Below, piece by piece: positions 32,175-41,260 of a stretch of 47,475 nucleotides of DNA (the first letter of the stretch is position 1; each line of letters begins with the position of its first letter). Made by a program: the position numbers and the translations under genes. The DNA lies in NCBI GenBank assembly GCA_009780675.1, contig WQZP01000019.1, positions 1 through 47,475 on the forward strand. Direction: 5' to 3'. The DNA is from Spirochaetaceae bacterium. Its GTDB lineage: Bacteria; Spirochaetota; Spirochaetia; CADAEX01. The notes beneath the pieces were generated by a model that saw only the letters and a list, made by a program, of their open reading frames with translations, was not told where the DNA came from and did not search any database.

Positions 32175-32819
32175 TTGAATTACAAAAATAACCCTTTTTT
32201 GCTCTGCCTCGCTCGCTCATGTGTGAATTTATTCACATGCATCACCCGCTTATTTGGCAGAAAAAGCATTTTTCTTTTACTCTTTTTTTCTATTCTTATT
32301 ATTTTGGGTTGTAGGACACCACCGCCAGCTCCAAGAGTCACGCCAAATATTGCGCCAACCATTGTAGAAAGGCAACAAACAGTTGTCAGGTTTTATGTTA
32401 CACCCTCAAAATTTTATAATGATAGATACGGTTATATAGGCATAAGGTATCAAACAAAAGAAGAAATATGGGAAGAACGGAAGTCATCTTTTGCAGACAG
32501 GAATTTGTCTGCTGCAGAGTATGAGAGAGTGCGAAATGCCATACCTGAGGATGGTGTTATCTATATCCATATAGGCCGTAAAAACCTTATGCATGCCAAT
32601 ACGCGATACTATTCATTTCGCGGGTATAAAGAGAATAAAGATATTTTTGCAATACAGGGCAGGGAGGGTATCCCCAATATCAGATGCAGGGATGGAAATT
32701 GGTGGAATATCGTAGAAATACCACTCAGAGAACAGATTAATAATGAAATCAATGTGGTTGTAACAGATAGAAGAATAAACAGAGAGTTTAATTTTAAAAT
32801 CATACGGGAAGAGAGCTAG
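32175..32819 (+). CDS. Putative lipoprotein of unknown function
   Basis: A 214-residue protein with a hydrophobic segment (SIFLLLFFSILIILGC) ending in a lipobox whose cysteine is at about residue 46. The rest (about 70-214) is a mixed beta-type domain (VVRFYVTPSKFYNDRYGYIG) with no known motif. The start is TTG 32175 with GAGGAA upstream. The N-terminal 45 residues are long for a lipoprotein signal, and codons about 10-26 (LLCLARSCVNLFTCITR) come from a palindrome-containing segment that looks inserted. Without it the leader would be of normal length. It stands between a divergent pyk and the propeller/deacetylase gene. Confidence 0.6.
   Translation: MNYKNNPFLLCLARSCVNLFTCITRLFGRKSIFLLLFFSILIILGCRTPPPAPRVTPNIAPTIVERQQTVVRFYVTPSKFYNDRYGYIGIRYQTKEEIWEERKSSFADRNLSAAEYERVRNAIPEDGVIYIHIGRKNLMHANTRYYSFRGYKENKDIFAIQGREGIPNIRCRDGNWWNIVEIPLREQINNEINVVVTDRRINREFNFKIIREES
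32204..32252. repeat. Palindromic segment inside the lipoprotein leader
   Basis: It contains TGTGAA (32222-32227) pairing with TTCACA (32232-32237). Its left part resembles the reverse complement of the element at about 24916-24958, and a shorter related hairpin (GTGTGAGAGTTTGCTCACGT) occurs upstream of fliS at about 35412. It may be a small dispersed element tolerated in frame. Confidence 0.45.
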
Positions 32820-32880
32820 GTATTAAGTATCGCCAGCCTTAATGCAAGCAGCAGCAAAACTTTGTCTTCTGCAATTTGCT

Positions 32881-32927
32881 AAAAGTGTCAATTTCGTCAA
32901 AATTTGCTTGCGAAAAGTGACACTTTT
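32881..32927. repeat. Inverted repeat between lipoprotein and deacetylase genes
   Basis: AAAAGTGTCA (32881-32890) pairs with TGACACTTTT (32918-32927). The right part can alternatively fold on itself as AAAAGTG-A-CACTTTT (32913-32927). It could act as a terminator for the lipoprotein gene, although the following bases are C then T. Confidence 0.5.
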
Positions 32928-33017
32928 CCCCCTTTTTATGATAAATCACTTTTCTTCTATAATATTGGTGCAATCAGCACACCCCCATCAGTCTAAAGAA
33001 AAATAAGGCAAATTTTC

Positions 33018-35363
33018 ATGAATAATTCTAATTTATTTGCCGAAAATCAAGTATATATGAAAAGCAATGCACCATTTGTAAAACTTTTTACTCTACTCTT
33101 ATTGCTATCAATTCCCTTCAATGCTGGGGCAGAAATGACTTTTGGAGGAATTAATGTTTTTTCTCCAAACGAAGCTATTTTTACTGCAACAGGTAATCTG
33201 CCGGGGGAAACAAGGGTAAATAGTTATACAACGTTGTTTAAAGCAGACCTTGACACAAGATTCCTGTATCAGCTTACATTTTTCCCCGAAAGAGTGCTTT
33301 TTTTAAGGGAGCAAGGGGTAATCCAGATAAGCAACAGGTTTGGTGTTTTTAGAAGCGATAAAACACTAAGGAGATTTCAACCTGTTCTTGAATTTCCTTC
33401 TTTTGTAAATGGAAGCCAAATATATACAGGAAAAATATCCGGGATAAAAGCCTCCCCAGACGGAAGATGGCTTGTTTATATGGTGCGGACCTCGTCTGCT
33501 TTTGGAAGCCTTGTGCTTATGGATCTTCTTAATAACAATACAGAAACAATTATTTCTTCTAATGTAGAATATAGCTATAGAGAACCGCGCGTGTTGTGGG
33601 CAGATAATTCGCGTCTTCTTGTTTATGAAAAAGCAGGGTCTCTCTTTTATTTTAGCCTTGAACAAAAGTTCTCAGGGATTTTGATAGCTGAGAACTTCAG
33701 AAGGATAGGGCAAGGGCGAATAAATAATGCTGCATGGACAGGTGATAGTCTTCTTTTCCTGAAAGATAATTTTATATTCAGAATAAAAAGCTCAGAGATT
33801 TATGAAGCAACTCTTTATAGTGATTTTATAGATATTGGAGAAGTTATTGGAAGGATTCCATTTAAATTTGATCCTAATTTTGATAACTACTGGGTATCTC
33901 CCAATGGCCTGGAACTTATTATAAACAAAGGCGGGAGAAATATATTTTATTGCAGATTAGACAGAGATACAGTGTTTGATCTGATAGATGTAAAATCTCT
34001 TCCTTATATTTTTCTTCCAAGAAATACTGTAATTAAAAATCTTGTATGGGGTAATAACGGAGTAGTTACAGTTTTAACTTCTACGATTGTAAGGGGTAAA
34101 GAAGAGACAGCTTTGTTTAGACTTTATACAAATGGAAGAGAACTCTCTTTTGAAAGACTGGATGAATCTGGGGTATTTGATATATTCCCATCTGATGATC
34201 TGACAAAGTTGGCGCTTGTTAAAAATAACAGTGTTGCAATAGTGCGGCATCAAACCTGGCAGCTTATAAAAGAGTATAGAGTCAATACACCTCTTAGTGT
34301 GATTTGGCTTAATAATGATAAGATTGCAGTATTTGGAAAAAAAATTGCTGAAGTAATAAAAACAGGAACAGATGAAAGAGATATTTTAACTATTTCGCAG
34401 GTAGATACTGCGGGATTTAACAGAGCTTCATCTATTATAATTTGTTCTGTAGATGGCAGATTTTTCGAGTGGGATGGTAATGGTGGCTGGAATGAAACAA
34501 CAGCAATAAGAGAATTCAATACTCCGGTAACAGCATCGAATAATTACCGTTTATTTGTTGAGTCACTTCAGGACGGAAGTTATAGAAATATGGTATATGT
34601 AAGAGATATAAGACAATATACAACAGTGCCGCTTTTCCCTGTTCCGAGAATACAATTTGATCCAATACCTTTGGTAGATGAGCCTGTTAATTTTAGAAAT
34701 TTTTCACATGGGTCAAGGGTGCGCGGAAGATATGTTTCTCTTGTTTTTAATGCAGTAAGAGATGACAGCGGGCTTACCGAAGTGCTTAATGTTCTTTCCG
34801 ATTATGGTATAAGAGCAACTTTTTTTCTAAGTGGAGATTTTATAAGACGGCATCCTGCTGCAGTAACAGAGATAGCAGATTCCGGCCATGAAGTTGGTTC
34901 GCTTTTCTACTATAATTTTGATTTGACTGATGCCAGATTTGGAGCAACCAGGGAGTTTATAAGAAGAGGCCTTGCGCGGAATGAGCACGAGTATTTCAGG
35001 GCTACTGGAAGAGAGCTTTCTCTTATTTGGCAAGCTCCGTTTCATTTTGTAAATTCAATTATGATTGAGGCAGCTGAACAGATGAATTACAGGCATATAG
35101 GGAGAGATGTTATAATTTTGGATTCTAAATCAAGCAGAGACCCTAATTTTGAGACAAGCCATTTTTATGAATCAGCAGCAAATCTTGTTGAAACTATTAT
35201 AGCTGAAAAAAGACCAGGATCTATAATTCCTGTAGCAATTGGAAAGCCTGATGGTGGAAGGGGTGATTACCTTTTTCAATATCTTGAAGTGCTTATAAAT
35301 AACCTGATAGCTTTGGGTTATGAGATAGTGCCTGTATCGGCACAAATTAACATGGCAAGATAA
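33018..35363 (+). CDS. Secreted propeller protein with polysaccharide-deacetylase-like domain
   Basis: A 781-residue exported protein with a signal peptide (VKLFTLLLLLSIPFNAGAE, to about residue 40). Residues about 45-540 show repeated beta-propeller-like blades (GIKASPDGRWLVYMVRT; VSPNGLELIINKGG; FPSDDLTKLALVKN). Residues about 570-775 resemble a NodB deacetylase: YVSLVFNAVRDDSGLTEVL, YGIRATFFLSGDF, SGHEVGSLFYYNFDLT. The metal motifs look lost. TFDDG reads VFNAV, and the usual HTxxH after GHEVG reads LFYYN, so a binding role is more likely than catalysis. The start is ATG 33018 with AAGG upstream; ATG 33057 would also give a good signal peptide. It lies 103 bases upstream of fliS. Confidence 0.72.
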   Translation: MNNSNLFAENQVYMKSNAPFVKLFTLLLLLSIPFNAGAEMTFGGINVFSPNEAIFTATGNLPGETRVNSYTTLFKADLDTRFLYQLTFFPERVLFLREQGVIQISNRFGVFRSDKTLRRFQPVLEFPSFVNGSQIYTGKISGIKASPDGRWLVYMVRTSSAFGSLVLMDLLNNNTETIISSNVEYSYREPRVLWADNSRLLVYEKAGSLFYFSLEQKFSGILIAENFRRIGQGRINNAAWTGDSLLFLKDNFIFRIKSSEIYEATLYSDFIDIGEVIGRIPFKFDPNFDNYWVSPNGLELIINKGGRNIFYCRLDRDTVFDLIDVKSLPYIFLPRNTVIKNLVWGNNGVVTVLTSTIVRGKEETALFRLYTNGRELSFERLDESGVFDIFPSDDLTKLALVKNNSVAIVRHQTWQLIKEYRVNTPLSVIWLNNDKIAVFGKKIAEVIKTGTDERDILTISQVDTAGFNRASSIIICSVDGRFFEWDGNGGWNETTAIREFNTPVTASNNYRLFVESLQDGSYRNMVYVRDIRQYTTVPLFPVPRIQFDPIPLVDEPVNFRNFSHGSRVRGRYVSLVFNAVRDDSGLTEVLNVLSDYGIRATFFLSGDFIRRHPAAVTEIADSGHEVGSLFYYNFDLTDARFGATREFIRRGLARNEHEYFRATGRELSLIWQAPFHFVNSIMIEAAEQMNYRHIGRDVIILDSKSSRDPNFETSHFYESAANLVETIIAEKRPGSIIPVAIGKPDGGRGDYLFQYLEVLINNLIALGYEIVPVSAQINMAR

Positions 35364-35466
35364 AGCAGGTTTGCGTAGCATTCCAGCTTTGTAAATAAAA
35401 AAGAGGGTCGTGTGTGAGAGTTTGCTCACGTATGATTATAATAAACAGAAAGAGGGGTAGGTTTTA

Positions 35467-35886
35467 ATGAATAATCCGTTAAATATGTATCGGGAAACTT
35501 CAATAAAAACAGCAGGACAGGGCAAGCTTATAGTATTGCTCTATGATGAGGTAATAAAAAATCTTGATAAAGCAATAGCTGTTCTTGACTCAGAAACCAA
35601 ACATTATGATAAGGCAAACAATGCAATAATCAAAGCTCAGGACATAATTACAGAATTGTCTGCTTCTCTTGATTTTGAAAAAGGGAAAGATATTGCAAGT
35701 AATCTGTTTAGCCTCTATGTTTATTTCAGCAGGCAATTAATGACTGCAAATTTGGACAAAGATTCCAAGCCTCTTAAGCCTGTAAGGAATATGATGTATG
35801 AGCTTAGGGCTGCATGGAAGCAGATTGAGAACACAAAAGAAACTCCATCTGGCAAGGGAAGTGTTGGAGTTGATATAGCGGGGTAG
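35467..35886 (+). CDS. fliS: Flagellar export chaperone FliS
   Basis: A 139-residue helical chaperone that keeps flagellin (FlaB in spirochaetes) unfolded for type III export. It starts MNNPLNMYRETSIKTAGQGKL, then LIVLLYDEVIKNLDKAI and the conserved ASNLFSLYVYFSRQL. The length is typical. GAGGGG lies upstream of the ATG. It is followed 4 bases later by a coiled-coil protein that may be a second export chaperone. The gene indicates a flagellated, motile bacterium. Confidence 0.9.
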   Translation: MNNPLNMYRETSIKTAGQGKLIVLLYDEVIKNLDKAIAVLDSETKHYDKANNAIIKAQDIITELSASLDFEKGKDIASNLFSLYVYFSRQLMTANLDKDSKPLKPVRNMMYELRAAWKQIENTKETPSGKGSVGVDIAG

Positions 35887-35890
35887 CTGT

Positions 35891-36343
35891 TTGGCATCTA
35901 TTATAGAAACAAGTATTTTAAATTATCTTTCTACTGTTGTTGCCTCTTTTCAAAAGTGCTTGAATGCTCTTTCTTTCCTGCAAGAGTCGGTTTCTAGTGA
36001 AAATGTTGAGAATCTGATGAAGCAGGTAAAGGGAACTTCCATTATTGCACATAATGCAGTGCGTTATAAGAAAACTGCTGATGCCCTTATTCTGGACATA
36101 AAAGAAGGCGGTGTTTCTGTTGACTCTGGTTTTTTCCCAAAAGTGATACAATTTGAGGAAGAAATCGAAAAACTTAATCTTGATTACGATAAATCATATA
36201 TTATATTAAAAAACAAAATCAAAGATATTATGAGTAAGTATGAAAGAAAATTGTCTGAACTTTCGAAAATATCAAAAAACATAAAAAAAGGAAACAATAA
36301 CTCTTTTTATTACTTATCAGAAATGCTAGATATATCTGTATGA
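35891..36343 (+). CDS. Coiled-coil protein, possible flagellar chaperone partner
   Basis: A 150-residue, highly helical protein with a predicted coiled coil at about 85-130 (VIQFEEEIEKLNLDYDKSY; LKNKIKDIMSKYERKLSEL). Size and composition resemble FlgN/FliT-type export chaperones, and it sits directly after fliS, but no sequence motif proves this. The start is TTG 35891, without a clear ribosome site. Its end overlaps the polA start by 4 bases. Function inferred from context only. Confidence 0.55.
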   Translation: MASIIETSILNYLSTVVASFQKCLNALSFLQESVSSENVENLMKQVKGTSIIAHNAVRYKKTADALILDIKEGGVSVDSGFFPKVIQFEEEIEKLNLDYDKSYIILKNKIKDIMSKYERKLSELSKISKNIKKGNNNSFYYLSEMLDISV

Positions 36344-39228
36344 GTACAGCCCCTTTCTATATCCTTGATGGATATAGCCTTATATATAAATCATATTTTG
36401 CATTTATAAAGGCTCATCTTTATAATAAAAAAAATGAAAACACTTCTGCTCTTTTTGGTTTTTTTAAATCATTGTTCAGTTTTTTTGATCAATATAAGCC
36501 GCAATATTTTGCGGTTGCCATGGATTCAATAGGGCCTACATTCAGACACGAGCAATATGCAGAGTATAAAGCAACAAGGGATAAAACACCGGAAGATCTT
36601 CAGGCGCAAATCCCAAGGATCGAAAAAATACTTGAAGTTATTGGTGTAAAAGTTGTAAGGGTAAATGGCGTTGAAGCAGATGACATAATAGCCACTTTTG
36701 CCAAAAAGTGTTCTTCGGCAAAAAGAAAATATTTTGTTATTACAGGCGATAAAGATTTAATGCAACTTGTGTCTGAGTATACTGCTATTTTAAAGCCAGG
36801 CAAAGCAGGTTATGAAGAATTGGGAAAGCAGGAAGTTTTTGAGCAGTACGGAGTTTATCCCCAGCAGATAGTTGATTACCTTTCTCTTACAGGCGACAGC
36901 GCGGATAACATCCCCGGAGTAAGGGGGATTGGTCCAAAAAACGCGTCATCGCTTCTTGAAAAATACGAAAATATCGAAGGCATATATAATTCACTTGATA
37001 AAATGACAGGGAGCATTAAGACCAAACTTGAGGAAGGCAGGGAAAACTGCCGCATGAGCAGGGATCTTGTTATTCTTAAAGATGATGTTGGTATTGAGGG
37101 TTTGGGCGAAGATGTGGGAGATGGTTTTATCAATAACTTTTCTACAGGTAATTTTTCTTTTATGGATGCTGTGGCGCTTTTTGAAAATGAAAATGCCAAA
37201 AGCCTTATTACATGGATAACGGGAAAAAGCAGCTCTTCCAAAAAAGCGCATGATAAAGCAAGCAGCCAGGATGGAGAGATTTGTTTTGATGAAAGCCCTG
37301 ATGAGAATGGCGCGGGGAGTAGTGGGGGAAGTAGCAAAGGAAGTAACGAAGGTGTTTCTTCTGCCCCTGTTAAAAAAGAAATATCTGCTTCGGAAGACCT
37401 AAGGAAATATTTTAGCGAAGATGAAGTAAAAACACTAAAAGGAAAAGGCTCCTACACAGTTGTTACAGACCTTAATGCTCTTGATTCTCTTATAAAAAAA
37501 GTAAAAGAGAAAAAAATATTTTCTTTTGATATAGAAACCGATGGGCTCGATACATTTACCGCAAACCCTGTAGGGTTTTCCATAGCTTTTGAGAGTGGTA
37601 TTGGTTATTATATTCCCCTTAGGGCAGATGAAAAAGAAATTTTATCTGAATCTCTTGTAAAAAACAGGCTCCGCCTTCTTCTTGAAGATAAATCCCTGAA
37701 GCTTATAGGGCAAAATATAAAGTTTGATTATAAAGTACTTCGCAAGTGGGGTATAAAGCCGCTTAACGTATGGTTCGACACAATGATCGCAGCCTGGCTC
37801 CTTAATACACGCTTGTTGTCTTTTGGAATGGATTATCTTGCAGAATATTACCTTGATTATAAAACAATCAGTTATAAAGATGTTGTACCGGAAGACAAAA
37901 CATTTGACCAGATTCCTCTTGATACAGCAGTGCAGTATGCTGGCGAAGATGCAGATATAACTTACAGATTGTATGAGGTTTTTAGCAAACAGCTAAAAGA
38001 AAAAGAACTGGAATCTTTGTTTTTTGATATTGAAATGCCCATTGTTGTTATACTTTCTGATATGGAGCTCGAAGGGGTAAGGGTAAGAAAAGAGGTTCTT
38101 GAAGCATACGGAAAAGAGCTTGGAAAAAAAATATCAAAACTCGAAAAAGAAATATATGAACTCTGTGGAAAGGAATTTAATATAAGTTCCACAAAACAGC
38201 TTCAGGAAGTGCTTTTTGTTGACAGGCATCTTAAAACTGTAAAAAAAACCAAGACAGGTTATTCAACAGATAACTATGTTCTGGAAGAGCTTGCAAAAGA
38301 AGACCCGCTCCCTGCTCTCGTATTAAAGCACAGAGGGTTTTCAAAACTTAAATCAACGTATGTGGATGCTCTCCCTCAGTTATCAGAATCATCAACCTCA
38401 AAAGTGCATACAACATACAGGCAGACAGGGACAGCCACAGGAAGGCTTTCAAGCATCACCCCTAATTTGCAGAATATCCCCATAAAAGATGAAGATGGGA
38501 GAAAAATCCGCAAAGCTTTTATCCCGTCTGCAGGGCGTGTTTTTATGAGCGCAGACTACTCCCAGATAGAGCTTGTTGTGCTTGCCCATCTTTCGGAAGA
38601 CCCGGAGTTGACGCGCGCTTTTATAGAAAAAATAGATGTACACACCCTTACAGCATCTCTTATTTTTGATATTCTTCAAAACGAGGTAACGCAGGAGCAA
38701 AGGCGCATAGCAAAAACAATAAATTTTGGCGTTATGTACGGAATGAGCAGCTTCCGCCTTTCCAAAGAGTTGCAGATTCCGCGTGCAAAAGCAGATGAGT
38801 TCATAAAATCTTATTTTGACCGCTATAAAATGATCCGGGATTTTATTGATAAAACAGTTAAATACGCGGAAGAAAACAGTTATGTAAAAACAATACTTGG
38901 CAGACAACGTTATATAGATGGTATAAACAGTAAAAACAAAAATGAAAAAAATGGCGCGGAAAGAGTGGCTGTAAATACCCCAATACAGGGTTCTGCAGCT
39001 GATATTGTTAAACAGGCAATGATAAATGTAACCGCAAGAATTATAAAAGAAAAATTAAATTCCAAACTGGTACTGCAAGTCCATGATGAGCTGATTTTTG
39101 AAGTACCGTTTAATGAAATCGATACCATGAAAAATCTTCTAAAAGAAGAGATGGAGTCTGTAATTAAACTTAGAGTTCCTTTAAGAGTAACTATTGAAAC
39201 TGGAGAAAGTTGGGGAGATATGCACTAA
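36340..39228 (+). CDS. polA: DNA polymerase I
   Basis: A 962-residue repair and Okazaki-fragment polymerase. The 5' nuclease domain is 1-290 (YILDGYSLIYKSYFAF; VNGVEADDIIATFA; ITGDKDLMQLVS; GDSADNIPGVRGIGPKNASS). A Ser/Gly/Lys-rich linker at about 300-370 is longer than usual. The 3'-5' exonuclease is intact, with D397 and E399 in FDIETDGLD. The polymerase domain has TATGRLSSITPNLQNIP, motif A MSADYSQIELVVLAHLS at about 735-751, motif B RRIAKTINFGVMYGMS and motif C LQVHDELIFEV. It overlaps the preceding gene by 4 bases and coaE by 1 base (TAATG), so translation is coupled. Confidence 0.97.
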   Translation: MSTAPFYILDGYSLIYKSYFAFIKAHLYNKKNENTSALFGFFKSLFSFFDQYKPQYFAVAMDSIGPTFRHEQYAEYKATRDKTPEDLQAQIPRIEKILEVIGVKVVRVNGVEADDIIATFAKKCSSAKRKYFVITGDKDLMQLVSEYTAILKPGKAGYEELGKQEVFEQYGVYPQQIVDYLSLTGDSADNIPGVRGIGPKNASSLLEKYENIEGIYNSLDKMTGSIKTKLEEGRENCRMSRDLVILKDDVGIEGLGEDVGDGFINNFSTGNFSFMDAVALFENENAKSLITWITGKSSSSKKAHDKASSQDGEICFDESPDENGAGSSGGSSKGSNEGVSSAPVKKEISASEDLRKYFSEDEVKTLKGKGSYTVVTDLNALDSLIKKVKEKKIFSFDIETDGLDTFTANPVGFSIAFESGIGYYIPLRADEKEILSESLVKNRLRLLLEDKSLKLIGQNIKFDYKVLRKWGIKPLNVWFDTMIAAWLLNTRLLSFGMDYLAEYYLDYKTISYKDVVPEDKTFDQIPLDTAVQYAGEDADITYRLYEVFSKQLKEKELESLFFDIEMPIVVILSDMELEGVRVRKEVLEAYGKELGKKISKLEKEIYELCGKEFNISSTKQLQEVLFVDRHLKTVKKTKTGYSTDNYVLEELAKEDPLPALVLKHRGFSKLKSTYVDALPQLSESSTSKVHTTYRQTGTATGRLSSITPNLQNIPIKDEDGRKIRKAFIPSAGRVFMSADYSQIELVVLAHLSEDPELTRAFIEKIDVHTLTASLIFDILQNEVTQEQRRIAKTINFGVMYGMSSFRLSKELQIPRAKADEFIKSYFDRYKMIRDFIDKTVKYAEENSYVKTILGRQRYIDGINSKNKNEKNGAERVAVNTPIQGSAADIVKQAMINVTARIIKEKLNSKLVLQVHDELIFEVPFNEIDTMKNLLKEEMESVIKLRVPLRVTIETGESWGDMH

Positions 39229-39812
39229 TGGTAATAGGACTAACAGGTAAATATTGCAGCGGCAAAAGTTCAATAGCCGAGGAGTTTGAGAAAAGAGGCT
39301 TTTATATTATCGAAGTAGATAAGCTTGGCCATACTGCTTTAAAAGCAAAAAAAACAGAGATTGAAAAAACATTTGGCAGCGCTGTTATAAGGGAAGGAGA
39401 AGTAAGCAGAACTGCTTTGGGAAAAATTGTTTTTAAAAACAGTAAAAAGAAAGAGCAACTTGAGAAAATAGTTCACCCTGTTATGATAGGGGAAGTTGAA
39501 GATATTCTTAAAAAGCGACAGGGAGAAAATATCCTTATTGATGCAGCCATACTTGCTCACATGGGGCTTGATAAATATTGCAATGCTGTTATTTGGGTAG
39601 ATGCTTCATTTTTGAAAAGACTTATTATGGCTCTATACAGGGATAACAGAGGTATTTTTTTTGCTCTTAGCAGAATGATTTCTCAAAAAAAATTGAAATC
39701 TAATCTAACCCGAAAATATGTCGATACTTATATTATAAACAACTCAGGAGATATCAATAGTCTTCCTGATAAAGTTGAAAATATTTTAAAAACTATAAAT
39801 ACAAGGAAATAG
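39228..39812 (+). CDS. coaE: Dephospho-CoA kinase
   Basis: A 194-residue P-loop kinase for the final step of coenzyme A synthesis. The start is MVIGLTGKYCSGKSSIAEEF; the P-loop GKYCSGKS replaces the usual GGIGSGKS. IEVDKLGHTAL follows with the conserved Asp, then VHPVMI, DAAILAHMGLDKYCN and IINNSGDIN near the C-terminus. The ATG at 39228 shares a base with the polA stop. The usual Arg-rich lid motif is weaker than in E. coli CoaE, yet order and length fit. Confidence 0.88.
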   Translation: MVIGLTGKYCSGKSSIAEEFEKRGFYIIEVDKLGHTALKAKKTEIEKTFGSAVIREGEVSRTALGKIVFKNSKKKEQLEKIVHPVMIGEVEDILKKRQGENILIDAAILAHMGLDKYCNAVIWVDASFLKRLIMALYRDNRGIFFALSRMISQKKLKSNLTRKYVDTYIINNSGDINSLPDKVENILKTINTRK

Positions 39813-39817
39813 GCTTT

Positions 39818-40564
39818 ATGGAACAGCAAAAAATATTATGGGTTACTCTTTCCATAGCGATTTTACTTCTTGCTATACTTGGAAGTACTCTTTTTATATT
39901 TGGATCTTCTAATGCTGCAGATCAAACAGCAAGGGTTGCAGATGTAAGGTCTGATAGAGATAGATTTGATCCTATAGAATGGGCAAGAACAGGAAGAGAA
40001 TATCCTACACTTAATGATACTGCACAGCAAAACAATAATGATGGAGGTTTTGTTGTTGGCGGGGCCGTAGCTCCTGGTACAGATACAGTTATTGCACCTG
40101 ATGCAGCAGATAATAGAAATGTTGTATCTCTGCCTATACAAAGAATTGAGCAACCAAGAGTTCCTGCTGCAGCTACTGCTACAACTCCAGCCACTGCTCC
40201 CGCAGCCGCAACAGCCCCTGTTGCTACTGCTCCCAGAACCGAGCCTGCGCCTGCTGCCAGAAGAGCAGATAGTGGCGCAAGACCTGTTGCCCCTGCTACG
40301 CCCAGAAGTGTAAGAGAATATTGGATTCAGACAAATTCTTTTTCAACAGTAGTAAGAGCAGAGGAAGAGAGAAGAGTAATTACATCAAAAGGATTTCCAG
40401 CAGTGATCCAGACAAGAGTAGTTGGAGATAGAACTTTTTACCGTGTCAGGGTAGGAGCTTACTCTACAAGGGAAGAAGCTGAAAAATTTCTATTTTGGAT
40501 CCGAAATATAAATGGGTTTGAAAGCAGCCTGATATACGAAGTTACAGCCAGAAGAGAAATGTAA
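39818..40564 (+). CDS. SPOR-domain membrane protein
   Basis: A 248-residue protein with one N-terminal transmembrane helix (WVTLSIAILLLAILGSTLFIF, about 9-29), a Pro/Ala/Thr-rich periplasmic linker at about 95-165, and a C-terminal SPOR domain at about 168-245 (YWIQTNSFSTVVRAEEERRV; DRTFYRVRVGAYSTREEAE). SPOR domains bind denuded glycan strands of peptidoglycan at division sites. It follows coaE by 5 bases and ends with a hairpin terminator, closing the fliS-polA-coaE run. Confidence 0.88.
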   Translation: MEQQKILWVTLSIAILLLAILGSTLFIFGSSNAADQTARVADVRSDRDRFDPIEWARTGREYPTLNDTAQQNNNDGGFVVGGAVAPGTDTVIAPDAADNRNVVSLPIQRIEQPRVPAAATATTPATAPAAATAPVATAPRTEPAPAARRADSGARPVAPATPRSVREYWIQTNSFSTVVRAEEERRVITSKGFPAVIQTRVVGDRTFYRVRVGAYSTREEAEKFLFWIRNINGFESSLIYEVTARREM

Positions 40565-40607
40565 TCCGAAGTTTTTTAAGCATAAATTCACTTTTGCAAC
40601 CATTCCC

Positions 40608-40645
40608 GATGGGGCTGCCCGAAAAATAAGGGCAGCCCCATCTTA
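40608..40645 (+). terminator. Terminator hairpin after the SPOR gene
   Basis: A perfect 13-bp GC-rich stem, GATGGGGCTGCCC (40608-40620) with GGGCAGCCCCATC (40630-40642), and a 9-base loop. Only a short T-rich tail follows, so Rho assistance or simple 3'-end protection is possible. Confidence 0.75.
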
Positions 40646-40768
40646 ATTTAAGGGGTGGAAAGAAGAATCTTGGCCATAATAAGCCCTTTAGACTGATTTT
40701 TCCCGAAAATCAGCTAAATTTCAGGCAAAAATAGCATTTTTTCAATCAAGTACACACCAATTTTTTAA

Positions 40769-40798
40769 TTGACAAACTATCTATTATAGTCATATAAT
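40769..40798 (+). promoter_or_regulatory. Consensus promoter of the small membrane protein gene
   Basis: TTGACA at 40769-40774 and TATAAT at 40793-40798, both perfect consensus, with an 18-base spacer. The predicted start of transcription is about 25 bases before the ribosome site GAGGAG of the gene at 40833. Confidence 0.8.
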
Positions 40799-40832
40799 TT
40801 TTTATTAAAAACCTAAAAGAGGAGAGTAGAAA

Positions 40833-41069
40833 ATGATAATGGAAGCTGTTCAAGATGCAAATAAAACTGAAGATGAAAAAAGGATAGAAAAAAGAGAAGA
40901 TATTTTATGCTCAATTTTTGGGCACACAATTACTATCGTGCTTGTAGTTTTTATGACTATGGGTGCTACTGGAGCTTTAGGAGCAATACAAAGTCTTGTT
41001 ATTGCTTTTAGTGTTGTTGTTAGTTTGGTAATTCTATATTTAATTTTAGAAAGAGGAATTGTAAAATGA
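40833..41069 (+). CDS. Small membrane protein with two transmembrane helices
   Basis: A 78-residue protein with a charged N-terminus (DANKTEDEKRIEKREDI) and two hydrophobic helices (ITIVLVVFMTMGATGAL, about 33-52; SLVIAFSVVVSLVILYLIL, about 54-72). No family recognised. It has a consensus promoter and GAGGAG ribosome site, so strong expression is expected. The hairpin at 41143-41171, TAAGATTCC with GGAATCTTA, lies downstream. Confidence 0.6.
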   Translation: MIMEAVQDANKTEDEKRIEKREDILCSIFGHTITIVLVVFMTMGATGALGAIQSLVIAFSVVVSLVILYLILERGIVK

Positions 41070-41260
41070 ATTTGGGGCTTTGAAAGCCTCAACCGCATTC
41101 TACGCTGCCACTTATATACAGCAGTATAAAAAAATAATGTGCTAAGATTCCTGTATAATGCGGGAATCTTACATTTGTAATCCCTTTTTTAATAATATTA
41201 CTATTAATATACATCTCAACAAGTTTTTGCGAGGAATAAATCAAATCGCGGGGGAATAGT

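Noticed and set aside
40693-40713. Second terminator after the SPOR gene (CTGATTTT / AAAATCAG)
   Set aside because: The 8-bp AT-rich stem lacks a T-run and follows a much stronger hairpin at 40608.
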